64,000 nucleotides of DNA from contig NZ_FTOH01000003.1 of assembly GCF_900156675.1 (NCBI RefSeq), positions 248,001-312,000 on the forward strand, read 5' to 3'. The translations under genes and the position numbers were made by a program. A model generated the notes under the pieces. It saw only the letters and a list, made by a program, of their open reading frames with translations. It had not been told where the DNA came from and did no database searches. The stretch comes from Thalassolituus maritimus (lineage in GTDB: Bacteria; Pseudomonadota; Gammaproteobacteria; Pseudomonadales; Oceanobacteraceae). Shown here one piece after another: positions 7,937-15,031 of the stretch (its first letter is position 1; each line of letters opens with the position of its first letter).

Positions 7937-8221
7937 ATGGACCTGTTCAGGATACTTCTCTCAATATGTGTTTTTTGTATAAGCGCGTATCTCGCGGTTG
8001 ATTTGTTCGTGTATGGCTTCAGTCTGCCGGTACTGCTTTTCTGTATCGGTGGTTTTGTCCTGGTGCACTTTCTACTTCCTAAGAAGTCATCGGTTGATGA
8101 GGGCTTTTACGAAATTGTCGACCTCGTACTCGATTTACCTTATCGGACAATAGCGACCATCATTCGTAGTATAGGAAGGTTGTTCCGCGATGGAGATGGT
8201 GGGGTCGATCTGGATATCTGA
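7937..8221 (+). CDS. Small inner-membrane protein of unknown function
   Basis: A 94-residue protein from ATG 7937, with AAGGA 8 nt upstream (a TTG two codons earlier is a weaker choice). Two hydrophobic segments, about residues 5-24 and 28-48, end at LLPKKSS; the cytoplasmic tail contains an amphipathic part (YRTIATIIRSIGRLFRD). No family recognised. It ends just before a strong terminator and is probably the last gene of the acetyltransferase/VF530 unit. Confidence 0.65.
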   Translation: MDLFRILLSICVFCISAYLAVDLFVYGFSLPVLLFCIGGFVLVHFLLPKKSSVDEGFYEIVDLVLDLPYRTIATIIRSIGRLFRDGDGGVDLDI

Positions 8222-8244
8222 TGGTATTTTCTGAATTTTGTATG

Positions 8245-8332
8245 GCAGAGACAAAAAAGCCCGCTTATTAAGCGGGCTTTTCGTTTTAGTCACCACGTCA
8301 AATCATCAGAATCTGATACGCTGCATGCTGAT
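8245..8332. repeat. Direct repeat copy A: duplicated terminator plus 3' end of DUF2058 gene
   Basis: About 80 bp matching 9514-9598 with roughly ten differences by eye, including a one-base gap. In copy B the part after the hairpin codes (minus strand) the last residues of the DUF2058 protein; in copy A that coding part is frameshifted and dead. Homology stops near 8332. Confidence 0.75.
8253..8281 (+). terminator. Rho-independent terminator
   Basis: Hairpin AAAGCCCGCTT - ATTA-type loop - AAGCGGGCTTT with flanking A and T runs, 32 nt after the small membrane protein. The same 32-nt sequence recurs at 9518-9546. Confidence 0.8.
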
Positions 8333-8548
8333 AAGTTTACGAAATTGACTGTCAGTTGGTGGTCAATTAGTATTGAAAAAATTTAATACCGAGAGAGATT
8401 TCTATCTCTTTGAGGCCTGAATGTTAATGGAAGTTATCGGGTTTGATGCCTAGATTGCGACTTGAAATGCTTTAATATTGGGCTGGCTTTTTAAGATTTT
8501 AGTCGATTTTTGTTGAATGGGTTTTAAGGAATAAAACTAAGGATTTTT
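8333..8548. other. AT-rich non-coding stretch
   Basis: No gene on either strand. It probably contains the promoter of the paralogue pair that follows; T/A-rich tracts make a -10 guess unsafe. An AAGGA ribosome site closes the stretch at about 8541. Confidence 0.4.
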
Positions 8549-8944
8549 ATGAATGCGGCAATTAAAAGCCTGACTCCGAAGGTTTTGCGGGATTTTGTAC
8601 TTACTGCGATTCTCAGCCGTTGGGAGGGTGATAGGGACTGGGGGAGTGTTGATGTTGAAATTCGCCAGTTTAAGTATCTAGGTATAGGTGAGTCAAATGA
8701 GCCGATTGAGTTTTATTGTCGTATCTATTCCCGAGAGTGGTTTTCATGGCTGTGTGGTTTTTCCATCAAAGATGTTTGTGATGTTATAGCTAGTTACTTG
8801 GAGGATTCGTTAGATTGCCTCAACTTTCGTTGCGAGGCTGTGCGATACGAGATGAGGAAAGTTCCCGGTACTAATGAATACTCGATTGACCTGGAAATTA
8901 AAATAGTAGATTCAGATAACTATACAGGAAATTTAGGGTGGTGA
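8549..8944 (+). CDS. Unknown protein, first of a paralogue pair
   Basis: A 131-residue soluble acidic protein. It has an N-terminal helix (VLRDFVLTAILSRW), a strand EPIEFYCRIYS, a short W-rich turn (REWFSWLCGF), a helix IKDVCDVIASYLEDS and a last beta hairpin (RCEAVRYEMRK - EYSIDLEIKIV), ending in W. The next gene product has the same order of elements (PVTFQVKLKS, FKEFSLPPSEIVACMNAFFSSL, RMARINYEY - AEISMYCLLEN, terminal W), so the two look like diverged duplicates. No family recognised; no signal peptide or membrane segment. AT-rich codon use unlike the core genes. The size and acidic alpha/beta layout resemble polymorphic-toxin immunity proteins, but no toxin is adjacent. Confidence 0.6.
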   Translation: MNAAIKSLTPKVLRDFVLTAILSRWEGDRDWGSVDVEIRQFKYLGIGESNEPIEFYCRIYSREWFSWLCGFSIKDVCDVIASYLEDSLDCLNFRCEAVRYEMRKVPGTNEYSIDLEIKIVDSDNYTGNLGW

Positions 8945-8977
8945 GTTTGGTTACCTCCATTTTACAAGGAGTTGAAA

Positions 8978-9409
8978 ATGTCGACTGAATATTTTGGTGC
9001 GATTAGCGTGGCGTCTATCGAAAATTCTCTTAATAGAATGTTGTCGGAATTTTTGAATGTTGATGTCGATTCGGCAGATTTTTCAGGATTTTTTGTTTCT
9101 CGATTTGGCTTCTCCAGTAGAGATACGGAGCAGTACCCTGTCACTTTTCAGGTGAAACTAAAAAGCTCTGGAGACTTTAAGGAGTTTTCATTACCACCTA
9201 GTGAGATAGTGGCTTGTATGAACGCATTTTTCTCGTCACTTGATGGAGCAGAAGATACAAGGTTCCGGATGGCGAGAATCAATTATGAGTATCCTCAATA
9301 TGAGGGTGATGCGGAAATTTCTATGTATTGCTTACTTGAAAACACTTCAGACGTTGCGGTTAAAAGGAATAGTACTACCCTGACTGATAGCAGTGTTATG
9401 GCATGGTAA
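8978..9409 (+). CDS. Unknown protein, second of a paralogue pair
   Basis: A 143-residue protein; ATG 8978 has AAGGAG 6 nt upstream (a TTG two codons earlier lies inside that site). Its layout mirrors the preceding product: helix (ENSLNRMLSEFL), strand PVTFQVKLKS, strand-turn-helix FKEFSLPPSEIVACMNAFF, strands RFRMARINYEY and AEISMYCLLEN, and a C-terminal Trp. No recognised family. It begins 33 nt after the first paralogue, so the pair is one transcription unit, followed by the terminator at 9518. Confidence 0.6.
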   Translation: MSTEYFGAISVASIENSLNRMLSEFLNVDVDSADFSGFFVSRFGFSSRDTEQYPVTFQVKLKSSGDFKEFSLPPSEIVACMNAFFSSLDGAEDTRFRMARINYEYPQYEGDAEISMYCLLENTSDVAVKRNSTTLTDSSVMAW

Positions 9410-9513
9410 GCGTTAAAGTAGTTTGTTATCAGCTATTTTGATTAAAGATGGTTTTTCCATCTTATTCAGCAGGCACCTCTAATGCAGAATATTTTATCTG
9501 GTGCAGACATGAA

Positions 9514-9598
9514 GCAGAAAAAAGCCCGCTTATTAAGCGGGCTTTTCGTATCCATCACCACATCAGATCATCAGGAATCTGATACGCTGCATACGGAT
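9514..9598. repeat. Direct repeat copy B: terminator plus 3' end of DUF2058 gene
   Basis: Intact partner of the copy at 8245-8332. It contains the functional stop and last 14 or so codons of the DUF2058 gene. Together the copies bracket the two unknown paralogues. Confidence 0.75.
9518..9546. terminator. Bidirectional terminator between paralogue pair and DUF2058
   Basis: A-run, stem AAGCCCGCTT/AAGCGGGCTT and T-run on both strands, placed between convergent genes ending at 9409 (+) and 9555 (-). Identical over 32 nt to the terminator at 8253-8281. Confidence 0.8.
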
Positions 9599-10097
9599 CA
9601 TCTTCATCCATCTGGCCGTCGGTCTGTTCGGCGATCACGATAAAGTGGCCATCGTCGCGCTCACGGATCTTCTCAGCTACTTGTAGTGGAATCACGGCGT
9701 AGCTGTTGCGATGCGCGATGATCGCCAGCTGGCCTTTTGACAGACGGTCCCATACAGCCTGATCAACGTAGAGGCTTTTTACTTTCTTGCCATCAACAAA
9801 CTGATACTTGATGTCGCCTTGTGCAGCGCTGATCAGGTTGTTGTCGACGAGTTGCTGCACCTGAGCTTTGATGGCTTTTTTCTGGGCTTCTTCGTCGCGT
9901 TGTTTGTTCAGTTCTTTGTCGCGGGCGGCTTTTTCTTTACGCGCTTGCTCCGCTTTTTCGCGGGACTCGTCGGCGTTGTTTTCCTGCCCGGTGCGCTTCA
10001 GGTGTTCCTGGCGCTTCTTTTCTTTGTCGTTTTTCTTCTGCTTCTTGGCGTCGGTTAATCCGAGGCCAAGCAGCTGATCCTGAAGTGACTTTGCCAT
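9555..10097 (-). CDS. yaiL: DUF2058 (YaiL family) protein
   Basis: A 180-residue, highly charged protein beginning MAKSLQDQLLGLGLTDAKKQKK, the typical DUF2058 start, followed by a long Lys/Glu/Arg-rich helical part (about residues 18-75) and a compact C-terminal domain (about 85-180, with LVDNNLISAAQGDIKYQF and AIIAHRNSYAVIPLQVAEKI). E. coli YaiL belongs here and has been described only as nucleoprotein-associated; the biochemical role is unknown. It lies 22 nt after purK on the same strand and may be read through from purEK. A damaged second copy of its 3' end lies at 8283-8332. Confidence 0.85.
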   Translation of the reverse strand: MAKSLQDQLLGLGLTDAKKQKKNDKEKKRQEHLKRTGQENNADESREKAEQARKEKAARDKELNKQRDEEAQKKAIKAQVQQLVDNNLISAAQGDIKYQFVDGKKVKSLYVDQAVWDRLSKGQLAIIAHRNSYAVIPLQVAEKIRERDDGHFIVIAEQTDGQMDEDDPYAAYQIPDDLMW

Positions 10098-10119
10098 TAG
10101 TTCGCCTTCCTTCTGCTTT

Positions 10120-11196
10120 TTATTGCTTAGGCGGCCAGATGCCTTCGGGCATCAGGGCGTTCAGTTCTGTGATGGTGGCGTCGCGTTCTGCATCGGTGCT
10201 GCCTGTCACGGTTACGTGGCCGAGCTTACGGGCAGGGCGAGCTTCTTTACCGTAGGAATGACGGTAGGCGTTGTCGATGCCTTCGGCTTTTTCTGCCGGA
10301 GTTTCTTCGCCGATCACGTTGAGCATAGCGACGGAGGCAAACTTAGGCTCGGTCGCGCCGAGGCTTTTGCCTGTGATGGCCAGCATGTGGTTACGGAACT
10401 GAGAGGCTTCGGTGCCTTCAATCGACCAGTGGCCAGAGTTGTGTACGCGTGGTGCTACTTCGTTGCCAACAAGGCCGTCTTCGGTGTCGAACAGCTCAAG
10501 GGTAATGGTGCCGACGTAGTCGAGGCTTTCTGCCAGCTGACGGATATAGCGCTCAGCCTGTTCAGCTTTCTCTTGTGAGAGTGCCGGTGCAGGGTAGAGG
10601 CTGTAACGCAGGATGCCTTCGTGGTGTACGTTTTCGGTCATTGGGAATACAACGATGTTGCCGTCGCGGTCGCGGCTGGCAATAACTGAGGTTTCGCGCT
10701 CGAAAGGTACAAAGGCTTCAGCGATGAGTTCGCGGTTGCCGATGGAGTTCCAGGCCGGTGCTGCATCGTCTGGTGTACGCAGTACGAACTGGCCTTTGCC
10801 ATCGTAACCTTCGGTCGTGGTTTTCATCACGATCGGCAGACCGAGTTCTTGTACCGCTGTATGAACGTCTTCGAGTGAGTTCACGGCACGGAATTCTGCG
10901 GTTGCGATGCCTGCGTTACGCAGTGCATTTTTCTCCAGCAGACGATTCTGGAAGGTTTTCAGGGCGTTCAGGCCTGGGTAGAGCTTGTCGGCGTGTGGCT
11001 CAAGTAAGGTCACGATGTGCGCCGGGATGTTTTCTGTCTCGTACGAGAGGATGTCGACCGAGGCAATAAATGCTTCCAGCGCTTCGTCGGTGTGAGCGCG
11101 CAGGTCGTACAGTGAAACCTCAATATCCTTAAGATCAGTGATACTGGTTTCTAACATCTGGCCAAGCTGGCCGTTACCTAAAATACCTACTTTCAT
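10120..11196 (-). CDS. purK: N5-carboxyaminoimidazole ribonucleotide synthase
   Basis: 358 residues from ATG 11196 (MKVGILGNGQLGQML); the longer open frame upstream has no family similarity. ATP-grasp enzyme: pre-ATP-grasp Rossmann part with GNGQLGQM, ATP-binding loop MKTTTEGYDGKGQF, and metal/ATP residues in NEVAPRVHNSGHW. It joins AIR, bicarbonate and ATP to form N5-CAIR in purine synthesis. purE lies 19 nt upstream on the same strand, so the two steps are made together. Confidence 0.95.
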   Translation of the reverse strand: MKVGILGNGQLGQMLETSITDLKDIEVSLYDLRAHTDEALEAFIASVDILSYETENIPAHIVTLLEPHADKLYPGLNALKTFQNRLLEKNALRNAGIATAEFRAVNSLEDVHTAVQELGLPIVMKTTTEGYDGKGQFVLRTPDDAAPAWNSIGNRELIAEAFVPFERETSVIASRDRDGNIVVFPMTENVHHEGILRYSLYPAPALSQEKAEQAERYIRQLAESLDYVGTITLELFDTEDGLVGNEVAPRVHNSGHWSIEGTEASQFRNHMLAITGKSLGATEPKFASVAMLNVIGEETPAEKAEGIDNAYRHSYGKEARPARKLGHVTVTGSTDAERDATITELNALMPEGIWPPKQ

Positions 11197-11215
11197 CGGG
11201 ATGTCCGTGCTGCGG

Positions 11216-11710
11216 TTATTCAATAATTCGTGGGTCTGGCTGTGATAATACGGTGTTCTTCTGAGTTTCGCGGAACTCATCAACACGCTTCATCAGGTCA
11301 GCGTCTGAGGTGGCCAGAATCTGTGCGGCCAGCAGACCTGCGTTTTTCGCGCCTGCATCACCGATGGCCAGTGTACCAACGGCTACGCCGCCTGGCATCT
11401 GAGCGATGGAGAGCAGTGAGTCAATGCCGTTCAGGGCGCGGGATTTTACCGGTACACCCAATACTGGCAGTGAGGTCTGGGATGCTGCCATGCCCGGCAG
11501 GTGCGCTGCGCCGCCTGCGCCCGCGATGATGACCTTGAGGCCACGCTCGTGTGCGGTTTTTGCGTAGTCAAACAGCAGGTCGGGGGTGCGGTGCGCCGAA
11601 ACGACTTTGACTTCGTAGTCTACGCCCAGCAGGTCCAACATATCGGCTGCGTGCTTCATGGTGGGCCAGTCGCTCTTGGAGCCCATGATAATTCCGACAG
11701 GTACTGTCAT
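11216..11710 (-). CDS. purE: N5-carboxyaminoimidazole ribonucleotide mutase
   Basis: 164 residues from ATG 11710 with GAGGA 8 nt upstream. Class I PurE motifs: [13 protein letters not shown] (phosphate/ribose loop), VVSAHRTPD (catalytic His) and [11 protein letters not shown]. Moves the carboxyl group of N5-CAIR to C4 to give CAIR. First gene of purE-purK; the 160-nt gap to the next upstream gene should hold the promoter, which may be under PurR-type control, though no operator was identified by eye. Confidence 0.95.
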   Translation of the reverse strand: MTVPVGIIMGSKSDWPTMKHAADMLDLLGVDYEVKVVSAHRTPDLLFDYAKTAHERGLKVIIAGAGGAAHLPGMAASQTSLPVLGVPVKSRALNGIDSLLSIAQMPGGVAVGTLAIGDAGAKNAGLLAAQILATSDADLMKRVDEFRETQKNTVLSQPDPRIIE

Positions 11711-11870
11711 GTCTTGTGTCCTCATGTTTGCGGCGTAACTTCGCGCAAGCGTGCAAAGAAAGCGGCGAATTCTACCACAAGGGGGCGGGGATGGGGGAAA
11801 GGTTCAGGCGTTAAGAAGGGGATGCCAGTGCAGAATGACTGCACTGGCAATGACGATAACCGTCAGATGA

Positions 11871-13700
11871 TCAGAGGCTGAGTTCACCTGCGTCGATTTT
11901 CGCTTCGGTATCGCTGGTCAGCTCGGTGTAATCGCTGTCTTTGCCAACGATCACATACACTGGCTCATCGCCCACTTTATCGAGGTGGTAGGCTTCTTTC
12001 TTGAGCTCCACTTTACGATATTTGAAGGTGCCGGTGACTTCCTGCTGCTCGCGCACGCGGATGAATACCGGAATCTCGTAAGCAGGCATCTTCTCACGAA
12101 CGTGCTTAGACAACGCCGCCCAGTCGAACTCTTCCAGAGGGACAGATGGCGTAATGGTTGCCATGCCCGCACGACCATCGGTGTGAGGGATCTGAACACC
12201 GTATACAACGGCGTGCTCGATGCTGTCGAGTTCCATCAGGATGGATTCAACTTCTGTGGTGGCGACGTTTTCGCCTTTCCAGCGGAAGGTATCACCCAGG
12301 CGGTCTGCGAAGGATACGTGCTTGTAACCCTGGTTATTCACCAGGTCACCGGTGTTAAACCAGCAGTCGTCCTTCTTGAAGACGTTGCGCAGCAGTTTGC
12401 TGTTGGTGGCGTCTTCGTCGGTGTAGCCTTCAAACGGTTGCTTGTCGTTCACCTCGGTGATCAGCAGGCCGCTATCGCCTGGTTGCACCGGAATCATAAA
12501 GCCTTTGTCATCACGCAGTGGTGCGTCTTCTTCGATGTCGTACTTAACGATGTTGTACGAAAGAGGGCAGAAACCCGCGGTTTTATCGAGGTTAAAGGCG
12601 TTGGTGAATACCAGATTACACTCGGATGCACCGTAGAACTCATTGATGTGATCAATGTTGAAACGGTTTTTAAACTGCATCCAGATGTCCGGGCGCAGAC
12701 CGTTACCTACACAAACACGGATCTTGTGCTGGGAGTCAGACGGCTTGGCCGGCGCATTCAGCAGGTAGCGGCACAGCTCGCCGATGTAGCAGAAGCCCGT
12801 GGCGTTGTGGTGACGGATGTCGTCCCAGAAACGTGACACTGAGAACTTACGCGCAATCGCCATACAGGCGCCTGACCCCAGAACTGCAGCCATGGATACA
12901 GTCAGTGCGTTGTTGTGGTACAGCGGCAGAGACACATAAAGAATGTCTTTGCTGCTCATGTTCATGGACGCCAGACCCATGCCCGCCAGTGACTTGAACC
13001 AGCGATAGTGGCTCATCACGGAGGCTTTTGGCAGGCCGGTGGTACCGGAGGTGAAAATGTAATAGCACGGCTGGTGCATTTTCACTTTTTTGGTGGAATC
13101 TGGGTTTTTGTCCGACTGGCCTTCGATGGCCGTCAGGATGTTGGTGTAATGCTCAGGGCATGCAGTTTCGCCGGTGTCACGCAGATAGTGCAGTGACTTC
13201 AGCGAAGCGTCATCGAGATCACCTTCGACCGTCTTAACGTTCTCCAGCATCTCTTCCCCAACGATGATCATCTTTGGCTTTACCAACGTCAGGCTGTGCA
13301 GCAGTACGTCGCCACGCTGACTGGTGTTGATCATGGAGGCAATGGCACCGAGCTTGACGATGGCCAGTACAGAAATCAGGGTTTCCGGGCGGTTCTCAAG
13401 AACCACGGCTACCACATCACCGCTGCCGATGCCCTGAGAGGTCAGATAATGCGCGATCTGGTTCGCTTTACGGTTGACCTGATCATAGGTGTAAGTCACA
13501 TCTTCGTAGCGGATAGCGATGTGTTCTGGGCGCTGGCGTGCGTGTTTCTCCAGCAGAAGTCCGATTGATTTCTCTTTCTCAGGTTTGCTGGTTGCCAGCT
13601 CATACACACCTTTCAGCTTGATCGGAATGCTTGTGGCCTGGCTTGCCAATTGCGTCAGAATATTCGGCAGTGAAACCAGTTTTTCATTGTATTGAGTCAT
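11871..13700 (-). CDS. Long-chain acyl-CoA synthetase, FadD6/FATP type
   Basis: A 609-residue AMP-binding enzyme. Motifs: P-loop YYIFTSGTTGLPKASVMSH (about residues 215-233), an FYGASE-type motif (INEFYGASECN), the FNTGDL hinge region (CWFNTGDLVNN), ADRLGDTFRWKGENV and a C-terminal lid ending in a TGTFKYRKVELKKE stretch with the catalytic lysine region. The pattern with FRWKGENVATTEVE is the FATP/FadD6 branch, which activates long or very long fatty acids. It follows the two acyl-CoA dehydrogenase genes on the same strand after a 107-nt gap with a hairpin, so the three likely serve one beta-oxidation pathway. Confidence 0.85.
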   Translation of the reverse strand: MTQYNEKLVSLPNILTQLASQATSIPIKLKGVYELATSKPEKEKSIGLLLEKHARQRPEHIAIRYEDVTYTYDQVNRKANQIAHYLTSQGIGSGDVVAVVLENRPETLISVLAIVKLGAIASMINTSQRGDVLLHSLTLVKPKMIIVGEEMLENVKTVEGDLDDASLKSLHYLRDTGETACPEHYTNILTAIEGQSDKNPDSTKKVKMHQPCYYIFTSGTTGLPKASVMSHYRWFKSLAGMGLASMNMSSKDILYVSLPLYHNNALTVSMAAVLGSGACMAIARKFSVSRFWDDIRHHNATGFCYIGELCRYLLNAPAKPSDSQHKIRVCVGNGLRPDIWMQFKNRFNIDHINEFYGASECNLVFTNAFNLDKTAGFCPLSYNIVKYDIEEDAPLRDDKGFMIPVQPGDSGLLITEVNDKQPFEGYTDEDATNSKLLRNVFKKDDCWFNTGDLVNNQGYKHVSFADRLGDTFRWKGENVATTEVESILMELDSIEHAVVYGVQIPHTDGRAGMATITPSVPLEEFDWAALSKHVREKMPAYEIPVFIRVREQQEVTGTFKYRKVELKKEAYHLDKVGDEPVYVIVGKDSDYTELTSDTEAKIDAGELSL

Positions 13701-13769
13701 ACGGGTAAGAGTCTCGCTCGAAAGTCCGGAGTGCGACGTTACCGGAAAATTATCATTATTAATACAGCA

Positions 13770-13788
13770 ACGGGGCGCCAGGCCCCGT
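13770..13788 (-). terminator. GC-rich hairpin between acyl-CoA dehydrogenase and FadD6-like gene
   Basis: ACGGGGC/GCCCCGT stem with a 5-nt loop, in the 107-nt gap after the dehydrogenase stop. No strong T-run follows, so it may only weaken read-through or protect the mRNA. Confidence 0.35.
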
Positions 13789-13807
13789 GCTTAGTTTGTC
13801 GTACAGA

Positions 13808-15019
13808 TTACTTCAGTTCGGCGGATGACTTGCCGAGCAGGCGACGAGCAACAATCAGTTGCTGGATCTGCTGTGTGCCTTCGAAGATGTCGAGAATCTT
13901 CGAGTCACGTGACCACTTCTCAAGCAGTTCGTCTTCGCCATAACCCAGCATGCCAAGCATCTCGACACAGCCAAGGGTAATTTCGTTCGCAGTACGACCA
14001 GCCTTAGCTTTCGACATGGATGCTTCTTTAGAGTTCGGCATACCGTTGTCGGCCATCCATGCAGCTTTGAGAGTCAGCAGGCGCGCTGCTTCCCATTCTG
14101 CTTCATAGCGATACAGTTTGGCTTCGAGTTGTGAGGCCAGTTTGTAAGGCGTGCGGTAATCGGCTTTTACTTTGAGCTGCTTGAGCAGTTCGCGGGTGCG
14201 GTCGATAGAGGCCTTAGCCACACCAATCGCCATGGCCGCAACGACCGGGCGGGTATTGTCGAAGGTCTGCATGACACCGGCAAAGCCTTTCTCAACGTTA
14301 ACCTCTGGATCACCCAGCAGGTTGCTCACTGGAATGCGGCAATCGGTGAAAGTGATCGCAGCGGTGTCAGACGCTTTAATACCCAGCTTCTTCTCAAGAC
14401 GGACAACTTCCATGCCCGGCGTACCTTTCTCGACGATGAATGACTTAATCGCCGCACGGCCAAGAGAGCGGTCAACGCTCGCCCAGACCACAACGCAGTC
14501 AGCGCGCTCACCTGAGGTGACATAGATTTTTTCACCGTTGATGATGTACTCGTCGCCATCACGAATCGCAGTGGTACGAACGGCTGCAGAGTCAGAACCG
14601 AAACCTGGTTCAGTAATGGCCATCGCTGCCCACTTACCACCGAAACGTGCAAACTGCTCGTCGTCGGCAACTGCTGCAATCGCGGCGTTACCCAGGCCCT
14701 GACGTGGCAATGTCAGAGACAGGCCAACGTCACCCCAGCACAGCTCCGCCAGAGACAGTACTGTCGACATGTTGGTGCCGTTCTGGATGCCTTCTTTCTT
14801 CGGGCCGTTATCCTGCTTCAGTTTGCCAGCACCGGCGCCTTCGCCTGTGGTGCCGTCGTTCATGCCGTCCATGATGGAGGCCAGCATGTCCAGTTCGACT
14901 GGGTAAGCGTGCTCAGAACGGTCGTACTTACGCGATACCGGACGGAAAACACTCGCCGCTACCTGGTGTGCCTGGTTAACAAGGGCACGGAATTTTTTCG
15001 GATTTTCTAAATTAATCAT
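13808..15019 (-). CDS. Acyl-CoA dehydrogenase (complete active-site motif)
   Basis: 403 residues from ATG 15019 with AAGGAGA upstream, overlapping the end of the previous gene's stop region. Typical acyl-CoA dehydrogenase signs: substrate/FAD region AMAITEPGFGSDSAAV, beta domain YIINGEKIYVTSGERAD, helix GYGEDELLEKWSRDSKI and the C-terminal IFEGTQQIQQLIVARR, in which the Glu of EGT is the usual catalytic base. An insert rich in Gly, Asn and Lys (about residues 53-82, GTTGEGAGAGKLKQDNG) lies in the N-terminal helical domain. Oxidises acyl-CoA to 2-enoyl-CoA using FAD, passing electrons to ETF. Paired with the gene at 15032, 12 nt away. Confidence 0.9.
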   Translation of the reverse strand: MINLENPKKFRALVNQAHQVAASVFRPVSRKYDRSEHAYPVELDMLASIMDGMNDGTTGEGAGAGKLKQDNGPKKEGIQNGTNMSTVLSLAELCWGDVGLSLTLPRQGLGNAAIAAVADDEQFARFGGKWAAMAITEPGFGSDSAAVRTTAIRDGDEYIINGEKIYVTSGERADCVVVWASVDRSLGRAAIKSFIVEKGTPGMEVVRLEKKLGIKASDTAAITFTDCRIPVSNLLGDPEVNVEKGFAGVMQTFDNTRPVVAAMAIGVAKASIDRTRELLKQLKVKADYRTPYKLASQLEAKLYRYEAEWEAARLLTLKAAWMADNGMPNSKEASMSKAKAGRTANEITLGCVEMLGMLGYGEDELLEKWSRDSKILDIFEGTQQIQQLIVARRLLGKSSAELK

Positions 15020-15031
15020 CTGTGCTTCTCC

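Noticed and set aside
8549-9409. Toxin-immunity locus
   Set aside because: The two proteins look like immunity-type paralogues, but no toxin, signal or secretion marker gene is adjacent, so the label is not supported.
11985-12836. Open frame (283 codons) on the plus strand across the FadD6-like gene
   Set aside because: Lies inside the confidently assigned acyl-CoA synthetase on the other strand; product has no motif.
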